Positions 1-7,604 of a stretch of 64,000 bases of DNA are shown one piece after another. The notes below the pieces were generated by a model. It was not told the origin of the DNA, made no database searches, and was given only the letters and a program-made list of their open reading frames with translations. Location: the NCBI RefSeq assembly GCF_000719285.1, contig NZ_JOFS01000021.1:56619-120618 (forward strand). Reading direction: 5' to 3'. The translations under genes and the position numbers were made by a program. The stretch comes from Streptomyces bicolor (GTDB taxonomy: Bacteria; Actinomycetota; Actinomycetes; Streptomycetales; Streptomycetaceae). Position 1 is the stretch's first letter. Each line of letters begins with the position of its first letter.

Positions 1-46
1 GCACGGGGCATCACAGGGGTACGCCCCCGGACCGCGAGTCCGCCGA

Positions 47-98
47 GGCTCGGTTCGAAGGCCGCCCGCAAGCCTGGGCTCCGAAGCCGAACCGAGCC
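47..98. repeat. Perfect 11-bp inverted repeat upstream of citA
   Basis: GGCTCGGTTCG (47-57) is repeated as its reverse complement CGAACCGAGCC (88-98) around a 30-base loop. A smaller GGCT/AGCC hairpin (77-88) nests inside. It lies about 100 bases before the citrate synthase start. It could be the terminator of a gene to the left of the window or a regulatory cruciform. No convincing coding start is visible in 1-199. Confidence 0.5.
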
Positions 99-199
99 CG
101 TGACCGTGGATCCATCGGCGTACATAAATCTCTGCCGACTGACATGTGGTCGTCCCACCCACAACCCCACCTGTCGCACACATCATGAGGAGCCGCCTG

Positions 200-1300
200 A
201 TGTCCGACTTCGTACCCGGGCTCGAAGGAGTCGTCGCGTTCGAGACGGAGATCGCCGAACCGGACAAGGAGGGCGGCGCCCTCCGGTACCGGGGCGTCGA
301 CATCGAGGACCTGGTCGGCCACGTCTCGTTCGGAAATGTGTGGGGACTGCTGGTCGACGGAGCGTTCCGGCCCGGTCTGCCGCCCGCCGAGCCCTTCCCG
401 ATCCCCGTGCACTCCGGCGACATCCGCGTGGACGTCCAGTCCGCGCTCGCCATGCTGGCGCCCGTGTGGGGGCTGAAACCGCTCCTGGACATCGACGAGG
501 AGCAGGCCCGCGAGGACCTGGCCCGGGCCGCCGTCATGGCCCTGTCCTACGTCGCGCAGTCCGCGCGCGGCCAGGGCCTGCCGATGGTTCCGCAGCGCGA
601 GATCGACAAGGCGCAGTCCGTCGTCGAGCGCTTCATGATCCGTTGGCGGGGCGAGCCCGACCCCAAGCACGTGGCCGCCGTGGACGCCTACTGGACGTCC
701 GCCGCCGAGCACGGCATGAACGCCTCCACCTTCACGGCCCGCGTCATCGCCTCCACCGGCGCCGATGTGGCCGCGGCGCTCTCCGGCGCCGTCGGGGCCA
801 TGTCCGGCCCGCTGCACGGCGGGGCCCCCTCCCGCGTCCTGCACATGATCGAGGAGATCGAGCGCACCGGCGACGCCGAGGCGTATGTGAAGCAGACCCT
901 CGACAAGGGCGAGCGGCTCATGGGCTTCGGCCACCGCGTCTACCGCGCCGAGGACCCACGCGCGCGCGTGCTGCGCCGTACGGCCCGTGAGCTCGGTGCG
1001 CCGCGCTTCGAGGTCGCCGAGGCCCTGGAGAAGGCCGCGCTGGCGGAGCTCCATGCCCGCCGTCCGGACCGTGTCCTCGCCACGAACGTGGAGTTCTGGG
1101 CCGCCATCGTCCTGGACTTCGCCGAGGTCCCGGCGCACATGTTCACGTCCATGTTCACCTGCGCCCGTACGGCGGGCTGGTCGGCGCACATCCTGGAGCA
1201 GAAGCGCACCGGCCGCCTGGTCCGCCCGTCCGCGCGCTACATAGGTCCCGGCCCGCGCGATCCGCGCGAGGTCGAGGGCTACGGGGACATAGCGCACTGA
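200..1300 (+). CDS. citA: Citrate synthase 2 (366 aa)
   Basis: Condenses oxaloacetate and acetyl-CoA to citrate in the cytoplasmic TCA cycle. The protein carries the family's core signatures: GPLHGGAP around residue 215 (first catalytic His), GFGHRVYRAEDPRARVL around 250 (second active-site His and substrate Arg), and FTCARTAGWSAHILEQ near the C terminus. At 366 aa it matches the short 'citrate synthase 2' form of actinomycetes. The ATG at 200 (MSDFVPGLEG) is preferred over the upstream ATG at 185 because GAGGAG sits at correct spacing before it and the family begins there. The gene stands alone. A 2-methylcitrate synthase activity cannot be excluded from sequence, but the citA assignment is usual for this family in Streptomyces. 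Confidence 0.92.
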   Translation: MSDFVPGLEGVVAFETEIAEPDKEGGALRYRGVDIEDLVGHVSFGNVWGLLVDGAFRPGLPPAEPFPIPVHSGDIRVDVQSALAMLAPVWGLKPLLDIDEEQAREDLARAAVMALSYVAQSARGQGLPMVPQREIDKAQSVVERFMIRWRGEPDPKHVAAVDAYWTSAAEHGMNASTFTARVIASTGADVAAALSGAVGAMSGPLHGGAPSRVLHMIEEIERTGDAEAYVKQTLDKGERLMGFGHRVYRAEDPRARVLRRTARELGAPRFEVAEALEKAALAELHARRPDRVLATNVEFWAAIVLDFAEVPAHMFTSMFTCARTAGWSAHILEQKRTGRLVRPSARYIGPGPRDPREVEGYGDIAH

Positions 1301-1518
1301 GGGACTGAAGGGCTGAGGCGCTGAGGGGCTCGGGCATCGGGTGACTGAGCCCCCACGCGCGTGTCCCTCCCATGCCAGTGAAGACCGCACACGGAACGTG
1401 ACTGATCCGCTCCGCCAGTATGCTGGGGCGGCTGCGGCACCCCCCATCACCCCGTCCTGCGTGGTGAGTTATGGCCTGCGGCGATCAGGACGTCTCACGG
1501 CATGGGGATGGGTAACAA

Positions 1519-2772
1519 GTGCTGATAGCGGGCCGCTACCGGCTGAGCGAGTCGATCGGGCGCGGTGGGATGGGGGAGGTCTGGCGGGCGTACGACGAGA
1601 CGCTCGCCCGGCACGTGGCCGTCAAGCTGCTCCTGCCCCAGGACTCCGACCCCACCGCGACCTCCCGCTTCCGGCTGGAGGCCCAGACCGCGGCGCGGAT
1701 CGACCATCCGAACGTGGTCGCCGTCCGGGACTTCGGCGAGCACGACAACCGGCTCTATCTGGTGATGGAGCTGGTCGAGGGCGACAGCCTCGCGCGGACA
1801 CTGGCCCGCTCCGGCGCGCTGCCGGCCGAGCGTGTGGCCCGTATCGCCGCCCAGGCCGCCGCCGGGCTGGCGGCGGCGCACCGTCAGGGCATCGTCCACC
1901 GGGACATCAAGCCCGGCAACCTGCTCCTGGACGCCGACGGCACCCTCAAGATCGGCGACTTCGGGATCGCCCGCTTCCTGGACGATCCCGGAGCCGCGCT
2001 CACGGCCACGGGGCAGATCGTCGGCACGAGTCTGTACCTCGCCCCTGAGCGGGCGCTGGGCCAGCCGGCGGGCCCGCCTTCCGACGTCTACGCACTCGGC
2101 TGCGTCCTGTACCAGCTCCTGACCGGCCGTCCGCCCTTCCATGCCGACACGGCGGTCGCAATCCTGCACAAGCACCTGGACGCCGCCCCCGTGCCGCCCC
2201 GCGAGCTGGGTGTCCCGGACCTCCCGCCCGCCTTCGAGAGCTACCTCCTCGGCCTGCTCGCCAAGGACCCCGAGCACCGGCCGACCGCCCAGCAGGCGGC
2301 CGACTGGTTCACGGGCGGCGCCTGGCAGGGGCGACCCGAGCCTTTGCCCGACGCGGCTTCGCCGTCGCGGCCATCGACGGTCGCGTCGGCGTCCGCTGCC
2401 GGGTCACAGCAGGTGGGTGAGACCAGCACGCCTACGACCTACATGCTGCCGTCCGCCCGAGGGGCGGCGTCCATCGGCAGATCCAGGTCCCGGTCCCGGA
2501 GCGGGGCCCGGCGTGTGGTCGCCACGGCTGCCGGAGCGGTGCTCTTCGTGATCGCGATGCTGCTCGGCATGCTGTGGTTCTCCCCCGACAACACCGGCAC
2601 GGAGGGCTCGAAGTCCGAGGCACCGACCAGTCCGAGCGCGTCCGCATCGGCGACCTCGCTGACGTCGAGTCCGTCCCCGACCGCCTCCCCGAACCCCGCG
2701 GTGGAATCGAGCGCGGAGCAGCGGAGGCAAAGCGATGTGCGGCAGGACGACGACGGTGACGAGGACGACTGA
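1519..2772 (+). CDS. Membrane-anchored serine/threonine protein kinase (417 aa)
   Basis: Pkn-type eukaryotic-like Ser/Thr kinase. The kinase domain fills residues 7-265, with glycine loop GRGGMGEV (14-21), catalytic Lys36 (AVK), the HRDIKPGN loop (His127-Asp129) and DFG at 147-149. A Ser/Arg-rich linker is followed by one membrane helix (about 333-354) and a 60-aa extracellular tail rich in Ser, Thr and Pro that ends in an acidic stretch. No PASTA, WD40 or NHL sensor repeats follow the membrane segment, so the external part is probably a short wall-embedded tail and not a ligand-binding sensor. Start is GTG. It stands alone between citA and a convergent gene, so its substrate is unknown. Confidence 0.93.
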   Translation: MLIAGRYRLSESIGRGGMGEVWRAYDETLARHVAVKLLLPQDSDPTATSRFRLEAQTAARIDHPNVVAVRDFGEHDNRLYLVMELVEGDSLARTLARSGALPAERVARIAAQAAAGLAAAHRQGIVHRDIKPGNLLLDADGTLKIGDFGIARFLDDPGAALTATGQIVGTSLYLAPERALGQPAGPPSDVYALGCVLYQLLTGRPPFHADTAVAILHKHLDAAPVPPRELGVPDLPPAFESYLLGLLAKDPEHRPTAQQAADWFTGGAWQGRPEPLPDAASPSRPSTVASASAAGSQQVGETSTPTTYMLPSARGAASIGRSRSRSRSGARRVVATAAGAVLFVIAMLLGMLWFSPDNTGTEGSKSEAPTSPSASASATSLTSSPSPTASPNPAVESSAEQRRQSDVRQDDDGDEDD

Positions 2773-2804
2773 CGGCCGGTCTGCGGCCTGCCGGGCGTCG
2801 CCGG

Positions 2805-3386
2805 TCAGAGCTTGCCCCACAGATCCGCCAACCGGTGACCGTCCAGCAGCTCGGATATTCGGGTGCGGAACTCAGGGGTGAGTTCGGGCCAGTTCCAGAA
2901 CTCGAAGCCGAGGTGGGCGAAGGCGAAGTAGTCGTCGGCCCAAGTGAAGTCGGGCAGCGGGACGGCCTCGGCGCAGGCGGGGCAGTCGACCATGGCCTCG
3001 CCCGCCTTGTGCCAGGCACTGATGGCCTCGCGGAACGGCGCCCAGGCGGCGTCTATCAGCTCCCACTGGTCGGTGATCAACCGGGTGGTGGTGCCACAGC
3101 GCGGACAGGTCACCGCCTCCGGCCCGCCCTGCCCGCCATGGAAGACGGTGCGCTCGGTGTACACGGCGAGGCCGTCCCAGGGGTCCCCGTCGGCGTCGTC
3201 CGGCCCCACGGCCCGCTGCCAGTTCGGTCCCGGAGGATGGCCGAGCGGCGGACCGAGAACACAGTCCGTGCGCTCGGCGAGCACGATTCCCTCGGCCACC
3301 AGCCACTCGAGAACGCGCTCCGCCAGGCGCGGCGCCTGCTGCGGGCCCGCCTCGAGGTCGACGATCGTCTGGAAGTGATCACCCAT
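2805..3386 (-). CDS. Conserved hypothetical protein with two CxxC zinc-binding pairs (193 aa)
   Basis: Function not recognised. The sequence begins MGDHFQTIVDLEA and has two cysteine pairs, CPRCG (about residue 107) and CPACA (about 150), spaced as in a zinc ribbon. The C-terminal third is rich in Trp and Phe (FEFWNWPELTPEF). No signal peptide or membrane helix is visible, so it is probably cytoplasmic. The ATG at 3386 is chosen because the upstream in-frame extension overlaps the promoter of the neighbouring regulator region and lacks family-like sequence. It is convergent with the kinase gene, and the imperfect GC-rich inverted repeat around 2769-2808 between them may end both transcripts. 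Confidence 0.75.
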   Translation of the reverse strand: MGDHFQTIVDLEAGPQQAPRLAERVLEWLVAEGIVLAERTDCVLGPPLGHPPGPNWQRAVGPDDADGDPWDGLAVYTERTVFHGGQGGPEAVTCPRCGTTTRLITDQWELIDAAWAPFREAISAWHKAGEAMVDCPACAEAVPLPDFTWADDYFAFAHLGFEFWNWPELTPEFRTRISELLDGHRLADLWGKL

Positions 3387-3420
3387 GCCCGAACCGTAGG
3401 CCCTGCCACTGACAACGCCT

Positions 3421-4044
3421 TCAGCCCAGGGCCTCCTCCAGCAGCACCGCCCACTGCGCCACCACGCGATCGCGGCGGGCGGTGTCGTCCGTGAGGAGGT
3501 TGGCCAGCCCCAGGCCACGGGCCATGTCCAGCACGCCCTGGACCGCCTCCCGTACGCCCGGTCGCGACTCGTCCGCGCCCAGCAGGTCCACGGCGATCCG
3601 GTGGGTCTCGCGGCCCACTCGGGCCTCCAGCTCCGTCACCCGGGGGCGTAGCTGCTCCTCGTTCGACGCGGCCACCCACAGGTGCAGGGCGGCACGGAAC
3701 AGGGGGCCGGTGTAGAGGTCGACCAGTGCTGAGACCACCGCCCGGCGGTCTCCCGCCTCGCCCTCGGGGAACAGGGCCCGCAGCGCCGTCGAGCGTTCCT
3801 CGGCGACGTACTCGACGGCCGCCGTGAACAGGTCCTCGCGGGTCGGGAAGTGGTGCTGGGCGGCGCCGCGGGAGACGCCGGCGCGTTCGGCGACGACGGA
3901 GACCGTGGAGCCCGCCCAGCCGTGTTCGGCGAGGCAGGCCACGGCGGCTTCCAGGAGCCGCTGCCGGGTGGCGCGGCTGCGGTCCTGCTTGGGTACGCGG
4001 TCGGCCCGGTCCGCTCGGTCCGTGCGGTCGCCGACCGTGCTCAC
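3421..4044 (-). CDS. TetR-family regulator, last gene of the acyl-CoA operon (207 aa)
   Basis: The N-terminal helix-turn-helix (about residues 17-63; TVSVVAERAGVSRGAAQHHF, then PTREDLF) is typical of TetR repressors, and the rest is a helical ligand-binding and dimerisation domain. The GTG start at 4044 overlaps the stop of the upstream hydratase gene as GTGA, so it is translationally coupled and co-transcribed with the catabolic operon. Such repressors usually bind an acyl-CoA pathway intermediate and repress their own operon. The likely operator is the palindrome at 13633-13646 ahead of the first operon gene. An ATG three codons upstream (4053) is an alternative start. The ligand cannot be read from sequence. 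Confidence 0.9.
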   Translation of the reverse strand: MSTVGDRTDRADRADRVPKQDRSRATRQRLLEAAVACLAEHGWAGSTVSVVAERAGVSRGAAQHHFPTREDLFTAAVEYVAEERSTALRALFPEGEAGDRRAVVSALVDLYTGPLFRAALHLWVAASNEEQLRPRVTELEARVGRETHRIAVDLLGADESRPGVREAVQGVLDMARGLGLANLLTDDTARRDRVVAQWAVLLEEALG

Positions 4045-4775
4045 ACCACCCATTCCGGATCCCGTCTTTCGAGGAAGGCCGTCATCCCCTCGCGGGCCTG
4101 CGCGCAGGAGAACAGCCGGGCCGAGAGCGCGGTCAGGTCGGCCGCGTCCCGGTCGAAGGTTTCCAGCACCTTAGCCGTGAGCAGCGCCTTCGTCTCGGCC
4201 AGGGCCTGGGGGGAGGCCCGGCGCAGGCCGTCGAGGACGGGGGTCAGGGTCTCGTCGACGTCGTCGCCGTGTGTCGTCAGCAGGCCGATGCGGGCCGCCT
4301 CCGGGGCGGTGAAGCGTTCGCCGGTGAGGTAGTAGCGGGCCAGGGCTCTGGGGTCGGTGCGGGGCAGGAGGGGCAGTGAGATCACCGCGGGGGCCACGCC
4401 TATGTGGACCTCCGTGAAGGCGAAGGTGGCCTGGGGTGACGCCGCCGAGATGTCGCAGGCGGCGAGGAGGCCCAGGCCGCCCGCGCGTACGTGGCCGGTG
4501 ACCCGGGCGACGACGGGTTTGGGCAGTTCGACGATCTGGCGGAGCAACGCCACCAGTCCGTCCGGGGGTGGGGGGTCGCGCAGGTCGGCGCCCGCGCTGA
4601 ACGTGTTGCCGGTGTGGGTGAGGACGATGGCGCGTACGTCGGCGTCCTTGGCGCAGTCGGTCAGCGCGTCGGCGAGCTCGCGCACGAGCGCCGCCGAGAG
4701 GGCGTTGCGGTTGTGCGGGGAGTCGAGGGTGAGGGTTTCGACGCCCCGCGCGCGCGTGCGGACGATCAGTGTCAT
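4041..4775 (-). CDS. Enoyl-CoA hydratase/isomerase family protein (244 aa)
   Basis: Crotonase-fold enzyme expected to hydrate an enoyl-CoA (or 3-methylglutaconyl-type CoA) produced by the operon's dehydrogenase and carboxylase. Visible signatures are the oxyanion-hole region NTFSAGADLRD (about residues 57-67) and the second oxyanion loop HVRAGGLGLLAACDISAA (about 95-112). The conserved Glu of the second catalytic region falls within TFAFTEVHIGVAPAV. Its start ATG overlaps the stop of the acyl-CoA ligase gene as ATGA, and its stop overlaps the TetR start. In clusters of this kind the gene corresponds by position to AtuE or LiuC-type hydratases. The exact substrate is inferred only. Confidence 0.88.
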   Translation of the reverse strand: MTLIVRTRARGVETLTLDSPHNRNALSAALVRELADALTDCAKDADVRAIVLTHTGNTFSAGADLRDPPPPDGLVALLRQIVELPKPVVARVTGHVRAGGLGLLAACDISAASPQATFAFTEVHIGVAPAVISLPLLPRTDPRALARYYLTGERFTAPEAARIGLLTTHGDDVDETLTPVLDGLRRASPQALAETKALLTAKVLETFDRDAADLTALSARLFSCAQAREGMTAFLERRDPEWVV

Positions 4776-6349
4776 GTGGCCTCCCTGAGGGCCCGCAGTT
4801 CGCGGCGCAGGATCTTCCCGGAGGCGGCCCGTGGCACCCCGTCGATGAAGGTGACCTGGCGGACCCGCTTGTAGGGGGCGACGCGTTCGGCGACGTACAT
4901 CATGACCTCTCCTTCGGAGAGGTCGGTGGCGGACGGCTGGCGGACCACGTACGCGTGCGGGACCTCGTTGCCGTCGTCGTTGTAGACGCCGATCACCGCC
5001 GCGTCCGCGATGCCGGGGTGGGTGAGCAGGAGGGCCTCCAGTTCGGCGGGGGCCACCTGGAAGCCCTTGTACTTGATGAGTTCCTTGACGCGGTCCACGA
5101 CGAACAGCCAGCCGTCGGCGTCCACATGGCCGACGTCGCCGGTGTGCAGCCAGCCGTCGGGGTCGATCATGGCGGCGGTGGCGTCGGGGCGGCCGAGGTA
5201 GCCCTTCATGACCTGGGGTCCGCGGATGAGGATCTCGCCGGCCTCGCCGACGCCGAGGTCCTTGTCGGGGTCGTCGAGGGAGACGACGCGCATCTCGGTG
5301 CCGGCGATGAGCCTGCCGACGGTTCCGGCGGGCGCGTCGTTCATGGCGGCGAGCGGGACGACGTGGGTGCCGGGGGACAGTTCCGTCATGCCGTAGGCCT
5401 GGCCGACCGGTGGCAGGCCGAGGCGCTGCGAGCAGGCGGCCGCGAGGTTCGCGTCCAGGGGCGCGGCGGCGCTGATGACGTACTTCAGGGACGACAGGTC
5501 GTACCGCTCGACCAGTGGGTGCTTGGCGAGGGCCAGGACGATCGGCGGGGCCACGTACAGGCCGGTGATGCGGTGGTTCTGGATGGCCGCGAGGAAGGTC
5601 TCCAGGTCGAAGCGGGGCAGGACGACGACCGTGGCGCCCACACGCAGGGGGGCGTTCATCAGGGCCGTGAGGCCGTAGATGTGGAAGAAGGGCAGTACGG
5701 CGAGGATGCGGTCACCGGGACCGGCCGATATCGCGGGTTCGAGCTGGGCGAGGTTGGTGGCGATCTGGCGGTGGGTGAGCATCACGCCTTTGGGGATGCC
5801 GGTGGTGCCCGAGGAGTACGGCAGGGCCGCGACGTCCGCCACGGGGTCGATGTCGACCCGTGGTTCGGGGGCGGCGGACACCAGCATGTCGATGAGCGAC
5901 CGGTGTCCGGGCGCGCTGTCGCACACGAAGATCTCCCGCACGCCGCCCGCGAGTTCGGCGGCCCGGCGTGCGGTCTCCAGCAGCGGTGAGACGGTGACGA
6001 TCCAGCGGGCCGCCGAGTCCTTGAGCTGCTTGGCGAACTCCTCGGGTGTGGCGAGCGGGTGCACGGTGGTGACGGAGGCTCCCGCGCGCGTGGCGGCGTA
6101 GAACGCCGTGGGGAAGGCGATCGTGTTGGGGCTGTGCAGGGCGAGGACGTCGCCCTTGCGTATGCCGGCCTCGGCGAGACCGGCGGCGACGCGCCGTTGG
6201 AAGCGGTCGAGCTGCTCGTAGGTGAGGGTGGTGCCGTCCGTGCCGTCGATGAGCGCGGGGGCGTCCCCGAACTCGGCGGCCCGGCCCAGTACGGCCTCGT
6301 GGATAGGGAGTTCTACGGCCGGGACGTCTGCGTACTCGCTGCGGAACAC
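4772..6349 (-). CDS. AMP-dependent acyl-CoA synthetase, 4-coumarate:CoA ligase family (525 aa)
   Basis: Activates a carboxylic acid to its CoA thioester using ATP. All ANL-superfamily core motifs are present: P-loop YSSGTTGIPKGV, YGMTE, GWLHTGDVGHVDADGWLFVVDR, the hinge KELIKYKGFQVAP, and the C-terminal catalytic lysine in PRAASGKILRREL. The GTG start at 6349 is chosen because GAGGAGG lies four bases before it and the protein then begins FRSEYADV like its relatives. The upstream in-frame ATG at 6367 would place the ribosome site inside the gene. Within the operon it probably loads the acid that the carboxylase, dehydrogenase and hydratase then degrade. The acid is unknown. Confidence 0.9.
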   Translation of the reverse strand: MFRSEYADVPAVELPIHEAVLGRAAEFGDAPALIDGTDGTTLTYEQLDRFQRRVAAGLAEAGIRKGDVLALHSPNTIAFPTAFYAATRAGASVTTVHPLATPEEFAKQLKDSAARWIVTVSPLLETARRAAELAGGVREIFVCDSAPGHRSLIDMLVSAAPEPRVDIDPVADVAALPYSSGTTGIPKGVMLTHRQIATNLAQLEPAISAGPGDRILAVLPFFHIYGLTALMNAPLRVGATVVVLPRFDLETFLAAIQNHRITGLYVAPPIVLALAKHPLVERYDLSSLKYVISAAAPLDANLAAACSQRLGLPPVGQAYGMTELSPGTHVVPLAAMNDAPAGTVGRLIAGTEMRVVSLDDPDKDLGVGEAGEILIRGPQVMKGYLGRPDATAAMIDPDGWLHTGDVGHVDADGWLFVVDRVKELIKYKGFQVAPAELEALLLTHPGIADAAVIGVYNDDGNEVPHAYVVRQPSATDLSEGEVMMYVAERVAPYKRVRQVTFIDGVPRAASGKILRRELRALREAT

Positions 6350-6386
6350 GGTTCCTCCTCGCGACACGGTGCCGGACGGGTGCCGG

Positions 6387-7520
6387 TCAGTAAGACTTGG
6401 GCAGGCCCAGGGTCTGGTGGGAGACGTAGTTGAGAATCATCTCCCGGCTCACCGGAGCAATACGAGACACGCGCGCGGCGGTTATCAACGAGGCGAGGCC
6501 GAATTCGCGGGTGAGGCCGTTGCCGCCGAGGGTGTGCACGGCCTGGTCGACGGCCTTCACACAGGCCTCCCCGGCCGCGTACTTGGCCATGTTGGCGGCC
6601 TCGCCCGCGCCGACGTCGTCTCCGGCGTCGTACAGGTAGGCGGCCTTCTGCATCATCAGGCGGGCCAGTTCGAGGTCGATGTGCGCCTGGGCGAGGGGGT
6701 GCGCGATGGCCTGGTGGGCGCCGATGGGGGCCTTCCAGACGGTGCGGTCGCGCGCGTACTCGACGGCACGGGCGAGGGCGTAGCGGCCCATGCCGATCGC
6801 GAAGGCGGCCGTCATGATGCGTTCGGGGTTGAGGCCGGCGAAGAGCTGGAGGAGGCCGGCGTCCTCGTCGCCGACGAGCGCGTCGGCGGGGAGCCGTACG
6901 TCGTCGAGGGTCAGCTCGAACTGCTTCTCGGCGGCGTGGAGTTCCATGTCGATCTGACGGCGCGTGAAGCCTTCGGCGTCGCGCGGGACGATGAAGAGGC
7001 AGGGCTTGAGCGTGCCGGTGCGGGCGTCTTCCGTGCGGCCGACTATGAGGGTCGCGTCGGCTATGTCGACGCCGGAGATGAAGACCTTGCGGCCGTTGAG
7101 GAGCCAGTCGGCGCCGTCTTTGCGTGCCGTTGTCGTGATGCGGTGGCTGTTGGAGCCGGCGTCGGGTTCGGTGATGCCGAAGGCCATGGTGCGGGTGCCG
7201 TCGGCGAGGCCGGGGAGCCAGTGCGTTTTTTGGGCGTCTGTGCCGAAGCGGGCGATCACTGTGCCGCAGATGGCAGGAGACACGACCATCATCAGCAGCG
7301 GGCAGCCTGCGGCTCCCAACTCCTCCAGGACTATGGAGAGTTCGGCGATTCCGCCGCCTCCCCCGCCGTGTGCCTCCGGCAGGTTGACGCCGAGGTAGCC
7401 GAGCTTGGCGGCTTCGGACCAGAGGGCTTCTCGGTCGTAGGTGCGGCCGTGGCGTTTGCCGAGGGCGGATACTGCGGACCGTAGGGCCTTGTGTTCATCG
7501 GTTTCGACGTGGGTGGTCAT
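6387..7520 (-). CDS. Acyl-CoA dehydrogenase (377 aa)
   Basis: FAD flavoprotein that introduces an alpha-beta double bond in an acyl-CoA and passes electrons to ETF. Domains run in the normal order: helical N-terminal domain, middle beta domain with the flavin-contact motif MAFGITEPDAGSN, and a C-terminal helical domain with HTLGGNGLTREFG, where the Glu occupies the usual base position. AAGGAG precedes the ATG at 7520. It lies 81 bases after the carboxylase alpha gene, and that gap is occupied by repeat copy A, so expression of the distal half of the operon may be modulated there. The neighbours suggest a branched acyl-CoA substrate (citronellyl- or isovaleryl-like), which is inference. Confidence 0.9.
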   Translation of the reverse strand: MTTHVETDEHKALRSAVSALGKRHGRTYDREALWSEAAKLGYLGVNLPEAHGGGGGGIAELSIVLEELGAAGCPLLMMVVSPAICGTVIARFGTDAQKTHWLPGLADGTRTMAFGITEPDAGSNSHRITTTARKDGADWLLNGRKVFISGVDIADATLIVGRTEDARTGTLKPCLFIVPRDAEGFTRRQIDMELHAAEKQFELTLDDVRLPADALVGDEDAGLLQLFAGLNPERIMTAAFAIGMGRYALARAVEYARDRTVWKAPIGAHQAIAHPLAQAHIDLELARLMMQKAAYLYDAGDDVGAGEAANMAKYAAGEACVKAVDQAVHTLGGNGLTREFGLASLITAARVSRIAPVSREMILNYVSHQTLGLPKSY

Positions 7521-7532
7521 GGGACTCCTTCG

Positions 7533-7604
7533 GGCTGCGGGTTCGTCGTGGCTGGTCGCGCTCACGCGGCGGTAGCCGCATATCAATACAGCCCCGCGCC
7601 CCTA
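7533..7604. repeat. 72-bp intergenic repeat, copy A
   Basis: One of three related elements in the window (others at 33198 and 62753). The core reads GTGGCTGGTCGCG, then a small hairpin GCGGC-GGTA-GCCGC, then CAGCCCCGCGCCCC. This copy sits between the carboxylase alpha and acyl-CoA dehydrogenase genes and overlaps the alpha-subunit stop codon. It can fold and may act as an attenuator or RNA-processing site inside the operon. Confidence 0.75.

Noticed and set aside
11..1450. A 479-codon frame antisense to citrate synthase
   Set aside because: Frame shadow caused by high GC third positions; the plus strand encodes an intact citrate synthase.
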